Program-made: the position numbers and the translations under genes
Shown: piece by piece, positions 33,554 to 45,038 of the stretch
How positions within the stretch are numbered: the first letter of the stretch is position 1
Layout: each line of letters begins with the position of its first letter
The notes under the pieces: generated by a model
Databases searched by the model: none
Told to the model about the DNA's origin: nothing
Seen by the model: the letters and a program-made list of their open reading frames with translations, nothing else
DNA from: Bedellia somnulentella
Lineage: Eukaryota; Arthropoda; Insecta; Lepidoptera; Bedelliidae
Assembly (NCBI GenBank): GCA_963576735.1
Contig: OY755190.1
Coordinates: 427,695 to 491,694 of the forward strand
Length of the DNA stretch: 64,000 bases
Direction: 5' to 3'

Positions 33554-35161
33554 TTATTTTTGGACAGTTAAAAACTGTTCAGTATCATCATACGATAACT
33601 GTTTTAGCCAGTTTACAATGTGTCTTTTTAATTTGTACAAATTTAAGTCTTTAATATTTAATAATTTATTTATTTTGTTATAAACATATTTAGCTAAAAA
33701 TATATAAAATCTCCCTGAAAATTCAGTCTTGAGTTTTGGTATTTTAAAGATGTTGTTTACATTTCTGCGGCTCTTTTCGTTCACCGATATTCTAGTACTA
33801 CAACTACTTCTGTGCATTAGACTGATAATTCGCAAAATGTATATTTGTCTGACAGATAGTACATCTGCAGATTTATATAGCTCACTAGTAGGGTAAAGAT
33901 AGGGTAAAATAAGACCCACTTTCAGAACGGCTCTTTGTGCCCTTTCTAAAGGCAAAAGTACAGTTTTAGCGCTTCCTCCCCAACTATCAATGCAATACGA
34001 CAATATTGATTCACAAAGAGCAAAGTAAACCATCTTAAAAGTAGTTTTATCGATAACATGTTTTAGATTGTTGAAAACAGCGATTAGTTTACGAACTCTA
34101 GCAGTAAGGAGTTGTATGTGTGGCCTAAAAGTAAGATGCTGATCGATGATTACACCTAAATATTTTACAGTAGAACATCTTTCCAATCTTTCACACTCAC
34201 AGGTATCCCTATCATTCGATCTACAATTATTTTTATGAGCTATTATATCGATATCAGTTGCAGGCTGGCCGTTTTTTCTTATACTGAAAGTGAGATAATT
34301 GGTTTTGCTACAATTAAGACTTAGCAAATTGTCTGACATCCAATGACGGACTTTATTAAACCCTGCCTGCGCATATTTACTAACAGTTTGCCAATTATCG
34401 CCCCAAAAAACTAATGCAGTATCATCTGCAAAAGTAAAAAGTCGTCCCTGATCCAACTTTAAATTACATAGATCATTTATGTACACTAGAAAAAGAGTAG
34501 GACCCAACACACTTCCTTGTGGAACACCGTAAGTAACGTGATAGGTGTCACTAACTGTTTCACCTAGTTTCACTGACTGTGTTCTGCTGGTCAAATAGTC
34601 CTTTAGTAACTCAAGCTGGACACCGCGAATGCCATAGTTTTCCAATTTTTTAAGCAAATATTTTATAGAAACGGTATCGAATGCTTTTGCTAAATCAATA
34701 AATATTCCAATGCATTTTCTTCCCGCATCCAAATTTTCAACAACCATGTTTGTTAGTTCGCTCACAGCATGCGAAGTCGATAAACCTCTACGAAATCCAT
34801 ACTGGTTTGAGGATAATATATTACAAGTCTCCAAATATTTCATTAATTGAGTGTTTATAAGTTTTTCTAAAATTTTTGATAGGATGGGGAGAAGCGAAAT
34901 AGGTCGGTAATTATTAAAAGAACATTTATCACCACCTTTGTGAACTGGTATTACAATCGCATGTTTAAGGATGTTTGGGAAAACACCATTAACGAAAGCC
35001 AGATTTATCAGATGTACTAGAGGACCATTTAAATAATATCTGTTCTGCTTAAAAATTGCCGATGAAATCATGTCGTGGCCTGTGGACGATTTACTATGAA
35101 GGCTATTTATGATAGTGTCTACTTCAGTTAAGTTAGTTTCAAGCAACACGAATGAATTCAT
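33554..35161 (-). CDS. LINE ORF2 fragment: reverse transcriptase
   Basis: 535 codons from the first ATG, with in-frame coding sequence continuing upstream. Reverse transcriptase blocks are in the expected order: NNYRPISLLPILSKILEKL (about residues 83-101), YGFRRGLST (121), FIDLAKAFDTV (154-164), YGVPQGSVLGP (211-221), the catalytic FADDTALVF (244-252) and KYLGVIID (333-340). The C-terminal 190 residues have no RNase H motif. The endonuclease domain that should precede RT is missing, so the copy cannot be a complete ORF2. No stop or frameshift interrupts the RT, suggesting a fairly recent insertion. Clade placement (CR1/Jockey group) is by general appearance only. Confidence 0.88.
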   Translation of the reverse strand: MNSFVLLETNLTEVDTIINSLHSKSSTGHDMISSAIFKQNRYYLNGPLVHLINLAFVNGVFPNILKHAIVIPVHKGGDKCSFNNYRPISLLPILSKILEKLINTQLMKYLETCNILSSNQYGFRRGLSTSHAVSELTNMVVENLDAGRKCIGIFIDLAKAFDTVSIKYLLKKLENYGIRGVQLELLKDYLTSRTQSVKLGETVSDTYHVTYGVPQGSVLGPTLFLVYINDLCNLKLDQGRLFTFADDTALVFWGDNWQTVSKYAQAGFNKVRHWMSDNLLSLNCSKTNYLTFSIRKNGQPATDIDIIAHKNNCRSNDRDTCECERLERCSTVKYLGVIIDQHLTFRPHIQLLTARVRKLIAVFNNLKHVIDKTTFKMVYFALCESILSYCIDSWGGSAKTVLLPLERAQRAVLKVGLILPYLYPTSELYKSADVLSVRQIYILRIISLMHRSSCSTRISVNEKSRRNVNNIFKIPKLKTEFSGRFYIFLAKYVYNKINKLLNIKDLNLYKLKRHIVNWLKQLSYDDTEQFLTVQK

Positions 35162-35370
35162 TTGATTAATTTTGGCATTGTCGCAGTCTATTTTGTTTGG
35201 ATTTGATTTTCGGATGTCACTAGCAAGAGATTTCCCTATGTTTGCAAAATGTTTGTTTAGGTTGGTTGCTGTTTCTTGTGGTGATTTATCGCCTAGTAAG
35301 AGATCAATGGACTTTGTTTTTTTGGGTTTATAATTCGAAATTGAGTGATAGTTTAAAATCAGTATTTGTT

Positions 35371-35665
35371 TTTGTTGAATCAGTTAAAACTAATACTTTT
35401 AAACATTCTATTTAGCCAGCAAAGGCCAATTTTATGGATATTTATTTCATTATTTATCAAAATTAATTGAGCAAAGTATAGAAAGAGGGCCACTAAAATT
35501 TGGTTCAAACTTATCTGTGCTTGTTTAAAACAAAAAGACAAAAACTATTCAACGTACGTAAAAATTTTAAAAATCCTCTAAATATGGCTCCTAATAATTT
35601 GGCCTTACGGTTCAATCATCGTTCTTTAGGTTCCTTCAGCAGTTTACGCTGTCACATTTGACGAT
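35371..35665. other. Intron, no recognised element
   Basis: AT-rich spacer between the LINE and SINE-2. Confidence 0.35.
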
Positions 35666-35669
35666 GTCT

Positions 35670-35880
35670 ATGGCCGAGTGGTTAGGTGACTAGCTTTTGG
35701 GTCCGGGGGTCGCGAGTTCGATCCCCGCTGAGGACAACATTTATGTGATTAGTATAAATGGTGTTCGTTAGTCTTGGATATTATTTATGTGTATTTATAT
35801 AATATTAAATCTATTGTTAAGTTAGTATCCAATCATACAAGCCATGCTTAGTTTGGGGCTAACTTGATCTGTGTCATGTC
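35670..35880 (+). mobile_element. SINE-2 (tRNA-derived), uninterrupted
   Basis: tRNA-like head with TATGGCCGAGTGGTTAGG (A box) and CGAGTTCGATCCCC (B box), then GAGGACAACATTTATG and, at the 3' side, GTATCCAATCATACAAG and TTAGTTTGGGGCTAAC. It shows the uninterrupted form of the site occupied by a MITE in the copy at 20090. Confidence 0.85.
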
Positions 35881-36353
35881 AACATGACCGCATAGATGTA
35901 ATCTTTTCACAATCTTTTTCAGATCAGTTCGCCTACACACCACGTTCCGTGCGCTACTTATTAATCCCATTTCAACTCATTTGCATCTTTTACTACCTTT
36001 GTAATATATTCTAGTTAAACTTATCTCTCTCTTATAGTTTTACATCCAAGTCGCCAAACAAATATTCTAACGTTAACGTTGCATTTGCACATTTTGCATT
36101 TGCATCATATTGTTTTACGGGGTTTGAAATTACGATACGAATATACTATAGAATATGACAGCTGATGACAGCCATCTTTTTTTCAAATGTCAACTGTCAC
36201 TTTCATTTTATCTAATTACAGGTGACCTTGGATTCTTTTATTTGATGCCTGATGCCTGTCAGTTACAAAAAATAACCTATTGAAACTTATATTGAAACGA
36301 ATTTTATCTTTTGTTAAAATTGATATACTAATTAGACTTTGATTGAAATATTA
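35881..36353. other. Intron, no recognised element
   Basis: AT-rich. No exon or repeat recognised. Confidence 0.35.
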
Positions 36354-36476
36354 TCTATACTTATAATAAATCTGTAGAGAGGTCAATTCTGTACATGAAA
36401 TATATTTTCAAAATAACTATCAGGTGGTGATTAGGGATCGATACTGATACCAAAAATGCAATCAGTAAAATTTTTG

Positions 36477-36480
36477 TCTT

Positions 36481-36514
<34 letters not shown>
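36477..36514. repeat. (TCTG)n microsatellite
   Basis: Nine or so TCTG units inside the Helitron. Confidence 0.95.
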
Positions 36515-36976
36515 GGTTTGTATGTTCCTTATGGAAACAAAAACTACTCGACGGATTTTAACGAAACTTGGTACACTTATTCTCCATACTCCTGGGCAGG
36601 TTTTTGTATACTTTCCAGCAGAGTAGTAAAGGGGAATTTTGGGAAATTTTGGGAAAACGGGAGAAGTTACTACATTTTTTAAGCTTCCGTCGCGTGTGCA
36701 GCCTTAATGGTTAAACTTACATAGAATATATGTATGACGGAAATATTTTTCATAAAATTATCTAAAAAAAAATCCTAAACAGTTTATGTCTATCTTTTAC
36801 GGTTGACTCACAATATCACGTGTAATTCCTGATAGCTTAGCAATTCGGAACATTCTGATTATATTTGTTTACTCTTACGTTTGTAAACCTCTCACTCATC
36901 CCTTATTTAAATAAAGTAACATTATTACCTATTCAATAAAAAAAGAATCATAGAAATCGGTAGAGAAACACCAAAA

Positions 36977-37688
36977 TTATACATAAAATAAGCCATCGCG
37001 CCCGTGACCAAAACCGAATCGTTACTAATTTACATATAACATACTAGATGGCGCCAGTAGTTGCATCCTACAACACGTAATGATTTATTTTTTAGATTGT
37101 TATAAATACTTCATAGCGTTTTATTCCAAAATTTGCTATTAAACGGAAATACTGAACCGTTCATTAAAGCGCATTAAAAATCACCAAACTACACTGTTTA
37201 GGGAGTGCTATAAATTTAATAAATTGAAAACATTGCGCTGAATTTCACAATGCTTGAGCAGTGACTAAAGAAAGAAACCACAGATATTTAAAAAAACAAC
37301 GCTACCCGTGCGAAGCTGGGACGATCCACTAGTTATACATAAAATAAGCCATCGCGCCCGTGATCAAAACCGAATCGTTACTAATTTACTTATAAAATAC
37401 TAGATGGCGCCAGTAGTTGCATCCTACAACACGTAATGATTTATTTTTTAGATTGTTATAAATACTTCATAGCGTTTTATTCCAAAATTTGCTATTAAAC
37501 GGAAAAACTGAACCGTTCATTAAAGCGCATTCAAAATCACCAAACTACACTGTTTAGGGTGTGCTATAAATTTAATAAATTGAAAACATTGCGCTGAATT
37601 TCATAATGCTTGAGCAGTGACTGAAGAAAGAAACCTCACATATTTAAAAAAACAACGCTACCCGTGCGAAGCTGGGACGATCCACTAG
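36977..37688 (+). repeat. 356-bp tandem duplication
   Basis: Two copies of 356 bp with only a few substitutions (for example GTGACCAAAACC versus GTGATCAAAACC). Each finishes with the Helitron terminal hairpin and CTAG. Confidence 0.9.
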
Positions 37689-37689
37689 T

Positions 37690-38343
37690 ATGCTAATATA
37701 TTTACAACGCGGACAAAGGAGGATTTATTGCTGCAAAGATGAGATGTCTTAAGAGAATAAAAATATGTATTTGTTGCTTACTTAATTTATTTAAACATTA
37801 CTTTATGATTCTTCTGAATGAGTTTTAAATTAAAAGGTAAGTAAAACTTATCAATATATTAAATTTAAAATCTTAATACCGCATGCAAGTAGGTTTTTAC
37901 GTGTCATTTTGTGAATAAAAGAAATTAAACTTTTAATCCGACTACGTGAATTCTTGTCATTCATTTAGTGGCACCCTTCCTTTTGGCTTTGCCGTAGTCG
38001 GGTATAAAGTATTAAGTCTATTAATCTTAGTATTCGTTAGCAAGGCGTGTTAATGTAAATAACTATTGTGCGAAAATTAGTAGAAATCGGGAATTCATTA
38101 GCGAATCTATCATTATTATTGTAACAGACAGCCCAGCCTATAATTTCGCAACGATACGTAGTGATTGATTTACTGAAGTAATTTATATTTACAGACGTAA
38201 AACGATGATTAGTAAGATTGGTATAAATCACGTTTCGTTCGTTTCTGTATTTCTGAATCTGTGTGCTTAGTAGTATTTCACTGGTTCCTGTGGGGTGTAG
38301 TCGGATGAAACTTGAAGTTTTGAGACCAATAAAGTATTTATTA
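37690..38343. other. Intron, no recognised element
   Basis: AT-rich. The ORF at 38037-38231 has no features. Confidence 0.4.
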
Positions 38344-38507
38344 GCTGTTTATTGTCGGCTTATAATAGCTCTCCCCTATTTCTACCTGTGGGTTTTCGTA
38401 AGAGGCGACTAAGGCAACTTCCAAAATTGGCTGAGGAATTTCTTATTCCGAAGCTCTGGCTACCCCTTCTAGGACTTCATAGCCGTGAGTATAAGTATGT
38501 ATGTATG
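38344..38507 (+). mobile_element. Family A, internally deleted
   Basis: 5' end and CGTAAGAGGCGACTAAGG joined directly to CAACTTCCAAAATTGGCTG. The 3' end and tail are complete. Confidence 0.8.
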
Positions 38508-38534
38508 CTGTTGGTAGCCCATAATCAACCATTT

Positions 38535-38640
38535 TTTACATTTTACAATCTTTTCCCCACATTACTTTCAAACGTGGCTGAGGAATATCTACTACTGGTA
38601 CTCTCGATTGGCTAACCCTGTTTGGGCTTTATATTAGTGG
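38535..38640 (+). mobile_element. Family A 3' half, diverged
   Basis: ACAATCTTTTCCCCACATTA, CGTGGCTGAGGAAT and GGGCTTTATATTAGTGG. Tail lost. Confidence 0.6.
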
Positions 38641-39030
38641 ATAGACAATTCTGTAACTGTCAGTCATACAATACGATTACATAAAATAATTAAGGTTTAT
38701 GTCCTAAAATCTATATTTCAAAAAATATAGTTATCAGCTTAGTTCTTCTTATATTAAGATAATTATTTGAAGCCAAAACTTTTCAATTATTCAGCTATAC
38801 GTATCTCTGTAGTTTATTACGCAATAATTCTAGTAAAGCTAATTAAAAAGATCATCTAAAAAGTAATTAAACATTAATCACTATTGTTATGTTTGCTATT
38901 ATTAATTAAAAACCAGGTTAATACGAGTACAGCCCTCAATTGACTTTCTCTATCAAAGTGCGATCATTATGAGAATAAGTGAATATAGTAGGTTGTACTT
39001 AACACGCCAAGAGTAATAAAATATTACGTA

Positions 39031-39700
39031 CTGCTTTATGATTGGTTTATTATTTACTACATACATACAATCCCAAAAACGGGTAGTCAGTGCTTTAGAG
39101 CTAAAAACTCCTCAGCCACATTTGGAAGTTGATAGGGGAGAAGATGGTAGAAATAAAGCATCAGTGGTGATGAGTTTCAAACCGCATCGCCCCAAAAACT
39201 CTTAAAAAAGCCCATAAAGTCTTATATTAAATAATAATATTATTATGATTGGTTTGCTGCTTTATGATTGGTTTATTATTTACTACATACATACAATCCC
39301 AAAAACGGGTAGTCAGTGCTTTAGAGCTAAAAACTCCTCAGCCACATTTGGAAGTTGATAGGGGAGAAGATGGTAGAAATAAAGCATCAGTGGTGATGAG
39401 TTTCAAACCGCATCGCCCCAAAAACTCTTAAAAAAGCCCATAAAGTCTTATATTAAATAATAATATTATTATGATTGGTTTGCTGCTTTATGATTGGTTT
39501 ATTATTTACTACATACATACAATCCCAAAAACGGGTAGTCAGTGCTTTAGAGCTAAAAACACCTCAGCCACATTTGGAAGTTGATAGGGGAGAAGATGGT
39601 AGAAATAAAGCATCAGTGGTGATGAGTTTCAAACCGCATCGCCCCAAAAACTCTTAAAAAAGCCCATAAAGTCTTATATTAAATAATAATATTATATAAT
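39031..39700. repeat. 226-bp tandem triplication containing family A variant
   Basis: Three head-to-tail units starting CTGCTTTATGATTGGTTTAT at 39031, 39257 and 39483 (period 226). Each holds a minus-orientation family A variant (CATACAATCCCAAAAACGGG to AAACTCTTAAAAAAGCCC). The only difference noticed is ACTCC versus ACACC in the third unit. Two identical 60-codon ORFs arise from this. Confidence 0.95.
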
Positions 39701-39971
39701 ATACATACATACATATACTCACGGCTATATTTCCCTAGAAGGGGTAACCAGAGCTAAGGAGTTTTAAATTCCTCAGCCACTTTTGGAAGTTGAGTGGGGA
39801 AAAGATGGTAAGAATAAAGGTTTTTGGTTATGGATCTCCAACCGCATTGCCCAAAAATCCAATAAAAAGCCCCCAATACCCAATACCAATATATAATATA
39901 TAAAGCCTTAGTCGCCTCTTACGACACCCGTGGGTAGAAAGGGGTAGTGGCATTCGAAGCCGGCACTACAC
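39701..39971 (-). mobile_element. Family A, full length with small internal insertion
   Basis: Complete minus copy, longer than usual owing to an extra CCAATACCAATATATAATAT stretch near 39882. Confidence 0.87.
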
Positions 39972-41564
39972 TATTATGTACTATTAGAAATTAAAATTAT
40001 TTAAATAATAAGCTACTAAAAATATGGGCAACTTAATGATCAATCAAAAATGACCTTTAAATATCCGTCTTCTATTCTGTATGTATTCTTCAACCTACGA
40101 ATACATATTTATATTTAACTTTTAAAGGTAATTTTTGCATCCATTTTAATGCTTCTAATAAATCCTATCTCAGGAACCTATTGAGTAAGATATAGTATTC
40201 CTACTTACCTTTCAGAAAAACCTTGTTATTTTACAACAGCACATTTATTACATAGTGAACTATCAAAAGAAGTTACGTCAGCGATCTCGTTAAAAGTAAT
40301 GAGAGACATATCTTTCTGGGTTTTTAGAGTAGTTCGAATATTTCATACGCCATTAAGTAAATTAGATATTTTCACGGTAACCGCGCCGTCTAATCTATGA
40401 TATTAGATCACGCAGAAGCTGAGATATAATAAATCTATGCTACTATTATTTCAAAGATAATAATGCTTATGTTAAAAAAGGTAAAGTTTGCAACTTTTGG
40501 TTGTTTGTTTGTAAAGGCCAATCTCGGAAAATACTGACAGATACGGGTTCCAGTAGTACCAGGTGAGCATGGATGCTTCGCGATGCCAAATCGGACCGAA
40601 GTAACGAGTGGTTGTCGAGTACTCCCTCAGACTAACATGAGAAATTTTGAAGCGTGATTATTGCTCCGTGGTAATTCCCATTTGGAATTTTACTGTCCTC
40701 AAATCCTTGTCATCAGTGTGGGTGAACCATCGTGCCAAATTTGGTCCTGATCGGTTCTAATATAAGCTTCGCTCCAATTATAAATACGGACTCTTGTAAT
40801 ATGCGGTGGTGGCAAGGGTACTAACTAACCCTTGAATGCTCAATTCAACTCTCTGCCAAAGTTTAGACTATATATATTGGTTTTAGTTTGATGTTAAGTT
40901 CAATGTTACAATTTAATCATTTTATGGAAGGCGTTTGATTAAATTTGTGATTGCAATCTAATATAATAGAATATATAATATAGGTGAGGTTGTAAATATT
41001 AAGATTTAGGGCGACAAATACTGCAAGTAAAGAATATTAAACAAGAAAATATTTCGTACAACAGGAAACCATATCTTGCGCAAGTCTAATGTCTAGGCTA
41101 TAATGAAGGTTGCACAATGGTCACAAACACGACAATGCGATAGGGCCTGTCGCATCACGATGTTCGCGCACTTATTTAGTATTTCTGTCCACACCTTGCG
41201 ACATCTCGGCGATATTGTGTTAGGTAATATAAGTAGAGCGTTGTTTATGTATGTGTATTCTTCTTTGAGTCACGAAATAATGTATTCAAAATTTTAATAA
41301 GCACTTGGTTGATTCAAGTTGCTTTTTAAATAATTGGAGGCTATCGCGTTACGGAAATAGTTGAGTATGGTACGATTATTTTCAACTTGTGGAAAAAAAT
41401 CATAGAGACCAGAAAGGCAATTCTTGCAAGTTCGATATCATTACTATCATAGAAATTATAGCAAGTGTCCAATGTCGCGTGCAAAATATCACAAAGTGAA
41501 ATATATTTCTATTGATAGATTGAAACTGTATTCTCGCACATGGTAGTAATTTTTCCTTTAAGCT
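39972..41564. other. Intron, few traces
   Basis: AT-rich. A stretch near 40540-40760 (ATCGTGCCAAATTTGGTCC) looks like an old dispersed repeat but has no second copy here. ORFs at 41103 and 41400 are without features. Confidence 0.35.
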
Positions 41565-41565
41565 A

Positions 41566-42399
41566 GCAGTACACATTGGGCCAATCATTGGGCCAACGTT
41601 GGGCCAGTGTCTGGCCGTTTAATTTGTGAAGCATTTACACATTGGTGAGGTGCCCAGTCTGCATTGGCGTTTCAACAAAGATGGACGTGGAAACGGTCGT
41701 AGCCGCGGCAGTCTATCTAATATCATTTAATGATTTCCTACATGTTGATTTTTTTTTTAAAAATATAATTAATAATGAGTTCTTATTATTAATAATAGGT
41801 TCACTTTGATAACATTCAATAAATTTTAATGTTGTTTTAATAGCTGTATAGTGCCAGCTTAGAATAGCACTACCCCATTTCTTCCGATGGGTGTACGTAA
41901 GAGGCGACTAACACTATTGGGGCTTTAAAGCGATTGTTGGACGATGCGGTTGGAGATCCATCAACAACAACCTTTATTTCACCATCTTTTCCCCACGAAA
42001 ATTCCAAAAGTGGCTGAGGAATTTTTAATTTCCTAGCTCTGTCTACCCCTTCAAGGGATGTATAGCCGTGAGTATATGTACGTATGTATGTAAATTTTAA
42101 TGTCTCTTCGCTTATCCACGCCATCGAAGCAGCTATCTTTAATAAAAAGTTCACGCGCTGCACTACCGCATCCACTGACAGTTGACATCGAACCGAATAA
42201 GCCGCCAACGTGTGAACGCTGTTGGCGGGACGCGCCAAGATCCTTTGATGTGTGGTAAAAAACCGACACCGCTCCGGATAGCTGGCCAGCGTTGGCGACC
42301 AATCACCAACACCACCAATGTAGCGCCAAGTAGCCCTCTACACGCTGGCCCAATGCTTGGCCCAATGCTTGGCCCAATGATTGGCCCAATGTGTACTGC
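41566..42399. mobile_element. TIR DNA element with GGCCCAAT reiterations
   Basis: Ends GCAGTACACATTGGGCC / GGCCCAATGTGTACTGC are inverted repeats flanked by TA. Inside each end, GGCCCAAT-type units recur (three on the left, four on the right, in opposite sense). The centre has no intact gene but holds a nested family A copy (41843-42091). Class is uncertain: a TA-duplicating or Harbinger-like non-autonomous element. Overlapping ORFs are by-products. Confidence 0.75.
41843..42091 (+). mobile_element. Family A nested in TIR element, 12-bp TSD
   Basis: AAATTTTAATGT precedes the copy (41821-41832) and recurs after its tail (42092-42103). About ten extra bases lie between the left duplication and the usual 5' end. 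It dates family A activity after the TIR element insertion. Confidence 0.85.
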
Positions 42400-42402
42400 T
42401 AG

Positions 42403-43190
42403 CTTCAGACATATAAGAATGAAGACCGAAATCAATGATCCAAGCGAATGAAATGAATGAAAGGTCAGTTTAACTGTCATCTTAGTTATGAAAAGGTCTT
42501 CATATCTGTCAATATTTACATATGTTTTGGTTTGAAAAAAAATCCTTTAACTGGCACTTTGTCGGTAACTAGCAAAGTCTGAATTCCTAACTGGACCATC
42601 CGGCAACCGGCTTTAGTTTTTGAAATTTTATAATGCCGAAATAATATATTTTTTATAACTTTATAATATAATTAACGTTGATCCAAGTAGAAATTATTAA
42701 CAACTTCTAAGACAATTTGATCTATGATCCATTAAATATATTTACCTACATTTTAATTTTCTATCTATATTCACACAAACTTTGTAAACAAAATGGCTAC
42801 CGTTCGTGACATCTTCAAATACCATCATATCGACTGATCGTGACCACCCGATATCATCCTTTGATATATATCATCATATCGACTAGTTTTCAATAGAAAT
42901 CTATCTATCGGATGAAGTGAGAATAGCTCAAGTCAAATATCGATCGCAAAATACCACAAAAGTGATAAATATCGAAAGTGATATAGTATCTACCGTGCAA
43001 GAATTGCCCTCCAGCTTGCTTTGTTGAAGAAAACGGCTTTTTTGATAGCAAAGAAGTTAAATTAAGAAAAAATACACTGCCTACTAAGATGAATAAAAAA
43101 AATCTCTGTTTTTGCAACAAGAGGTATTGCTTCTCTAAATTAAAGTGTTATAGGTGAAGGACCTTGTTATCGCCTCACAATACAGTATAA
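42403..43190. other. Intron, no recognised element
   Basis: AT-rich. A repeated ATCATATCGACT phrase at 42825 and 42874 is the only structure seen. Confidence 0.4.
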
Positions 43191-43194
43191 CAAA

Positions 43195-43305
43195 GTCATT
43201 CTTCATCATCATCAGCCCATAGACGACCACTGCTGGATATATGCCTCTCCAATAGATAGCCACAACGACTGATCCTGCTCTCATCTATTCCCACGATCTT
43301 CACAG
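43195..43305 (-). mobile_element. RTE-type LINE C-terminus and 3' end
   Basis: On the minus strand it reads LWLSIGEAYIQQWSSMG followed by a stop and (GATGAT)n, a typical RTE ORF2 terminus. No RT domain remains. Confidence 0.65.
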
Positions 43306-43671
43306 TGTATAAGACCTATACAAACTACATAAGTAAATAGTTGTTATTTTTTTTCTGAAGTCTAAGAGAATAATACAAACAAAATAAATCTAAGTAAGAA
43401 TACACAATGCCATTTACAAATCTTCACCTATAGAAAATAATAATAAGAAAAGGCTGTTTTGGTATACTTGTTACTGATATGGATCAATATGGGTTGCAGG
43501 CTTTCTTAGACAATACCAGATACAGAAAGAAAGCCAAACTGGTAAGAAAGTTGAATGATGTGCTCTTGTCATACAAACTGGTAGGACAAGGACTAGAAAA
43601 ATAAGCAACTCGACATATGCCACATGTTTTCTCATATTTAACAGAGCCTTATTAGTGCAATGCATACATAC

Positions 43672-43812
43672 ACTCGTTCATATACTCACGCTATTAGTTC
43701 GCATTGGGGTAGGTATAGACTATCGATCGCCACTTTGTACGATCATGGCTATCCTCTCTAGCTTCGTTCGCATCCATCAATATTTTAATACATGCTCTTT
43801 TATTAGTACAAT
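43672..43812 (-). mobile_element. LINE-B 3' end
   Basis: CATATACTCACGC, CATTGGGGTAGGTATAGAC, CGATCGCCACTTTGTACGAT and the CGTTCGCATCCATCAA region. Confidence 0.7.
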
Positions 43813-43861
43813 GGTAGATCGTGATTCAGTTTGTAAGGTCTGGGTTTAAATTCAGTAATGA

Positions 43862-44096
43862 CATAAGACATAAACGTTCACGCAGTTTATCCCCGAAGGG
43901 GTTGGCAGAGGTACCAATACTCCTGAACTCACATGGCAAGCGCCATCTAGTTTCCAGAGAAGGTACCCACGTTTTGCTTAGACAGTGTACTCACGTGATA
44001 GGGGGCAGGCCTATCGCCGTTTTTTAACGAATACACTGTCACATGACTAAGTACAACTCAGCCATGTGGGTTTCCTCACGATGTTTTCCCTCACGG
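43862..44096 (-). mobile_element. SINE-1 3' part, module type II
   Basis: From the 3' end (ATAAACGTTCACGCAG, CCCCGAAGGGGTTGGCAGAGG) through GCGCCATCTAGTTTCCAGAG to ATGTTTTCCCTCACG. The tRNA-like head is missing. Confidence 0.8.
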
Positions 44097-44288
44097 TTTC
44101 AGTACTTCAGTAAATTCAGTAATGAGTTTCTTTATTATGGCTTTAGTTAACTTTTTTCCGTATATGCCTGAAAAGAGGCATGGGCATAAAAAAATCTGAT
44201 CTTCACGTGAAATTTTCGTCACTTGGTGTTCACAAAACCCGCGTTTTGCTTGGTTAGTGCATTTTAGTGTCGTTTATTGAGAAGTTGA

Positions 44289-44526
44289 GCTGTGTAGTGT
44301 CGGCTTAGAATAGCACTACCCCATTTCTTCCGGTGGGTGAACGTAAGAGGCGACTAACGGTATTGGGGCTTTTTAAGGGATTTTTGGGCGATGCGGTTGG
44401 AGACCCATCACCAACAACCTTTATTCTACCATCTTTTTCCCACTCTTATTCTTATTTTATTTCTTATTCCTTAGCTCTGGCTACCCCTTTTAGGGAAATA
44501 TAGCCGTGAGTATATGTATGTATGTA
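44289..44526 (+). mobile_element. Family A, near full length
   Basis: Complete except for replacement of the AAAAGTGGCTGAGG block by TTATTCTTATTTTATTTC. Confidence 0.87.
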
Positions 44527-44793
44527 TAAAATGAAACAAGCACTAACGCATCTGCTTTTTAAAGCTAAGCTTTCAAAATATCTTCACGAGCCGCCAAATA
44601 AGGCTTTAGTTTCCACGTTATAAGTCCAAGTGCGAACCTTCGCAATCTAGGTCAGGTATAGAGCCTTATATGGATTGTAGGAACAGGTTTGAGCGGTTTA
44701 ACATAACACAACCTGTGATACAACTAGGTATGTATGTATGAGTTTTGTTATGAATTCGATTAGGCAGATATATTTTTTGATTTACTTTTGTAA

Positions 44794-45038
44794 ATACATA
44801 CATATACTCACGGCTGTAAATCCCTAGAAGGGGTAGCCAGAGCTAACGAATTAGAAATTCCTCAGCCACTTTTGGAAGTTGAGTGGGGAAAAGATGGTAA
44901 AATAAAGGTTTTTGGGGATGGGTCTCCAACCGCATCGCCCAAAAATCCCTCAAAAGCCCCAAAACCGTTAGTCGCCTCTTACGTACACCCACTGGAAGAA
45001 ATGGGGTAGTGCTATTCTTAGCCGACACTACACAGCAA
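44794..45038 (-). mobile_element. Family A, full length
   Basis: Complete minus copy, CATACATATACTCACGGCTG to GCCGACACTACACAGC. Confidence 0.88.

Larger units (their letters stand above)
33185..35370 (-). mobile_element. Non-LTR retrotransposon (CR1/Jockey-like), 5'-truncated
   Basis: LINE on the minus strand. It carries an intact RT frame (33554 upward), a GT-rich 3' UTR and a 3' end of reiterated GATTTTGATTT units near 33185-33230. The open frame continues above the first ATG with no stop to about 35366, so the element is cut inside ORF2 and the endonuclease part is absent. Confidence 0.85.
36354..37688 (+). mobile_element. Non-autonomous Helitron with duplicated 3' half
   Basis: Begins TCTATACTTATAATAAATC after an A, carries a (TCTG)n tract at 36477-36514, and ends CCACTAG followed by T. 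A short GC hairpin (CCCGTGCGAAGCTGGG) lies just upstream of the end. This is Helitron structure: 5' TC, 3' CTAG and insertion between A and T. The last 356 bp occur twice in tandem (36977-37332, 37333-37688), each copy ending CTAGT. No Rep/helicase coding sequence. Confidence 0.8.

Noticed and set aside
39249..39657. Two identical 60-residue proteins
   Set aside because: They are produced by the 226-bp tandem repeat containing a non-coding retroposon.
39031..39708. CRISPR-like array
   Set aside because: Only three units of 226 bp with no spacers; it is a tandem duplication of a retroposon in a eukaryotic intron.
42051..42480. Overlapping ORFs with GPSIGPSIGP-like repeats
   Set aside because: They are translations of the reiterated GGCCCAAT ends of a DNA element.
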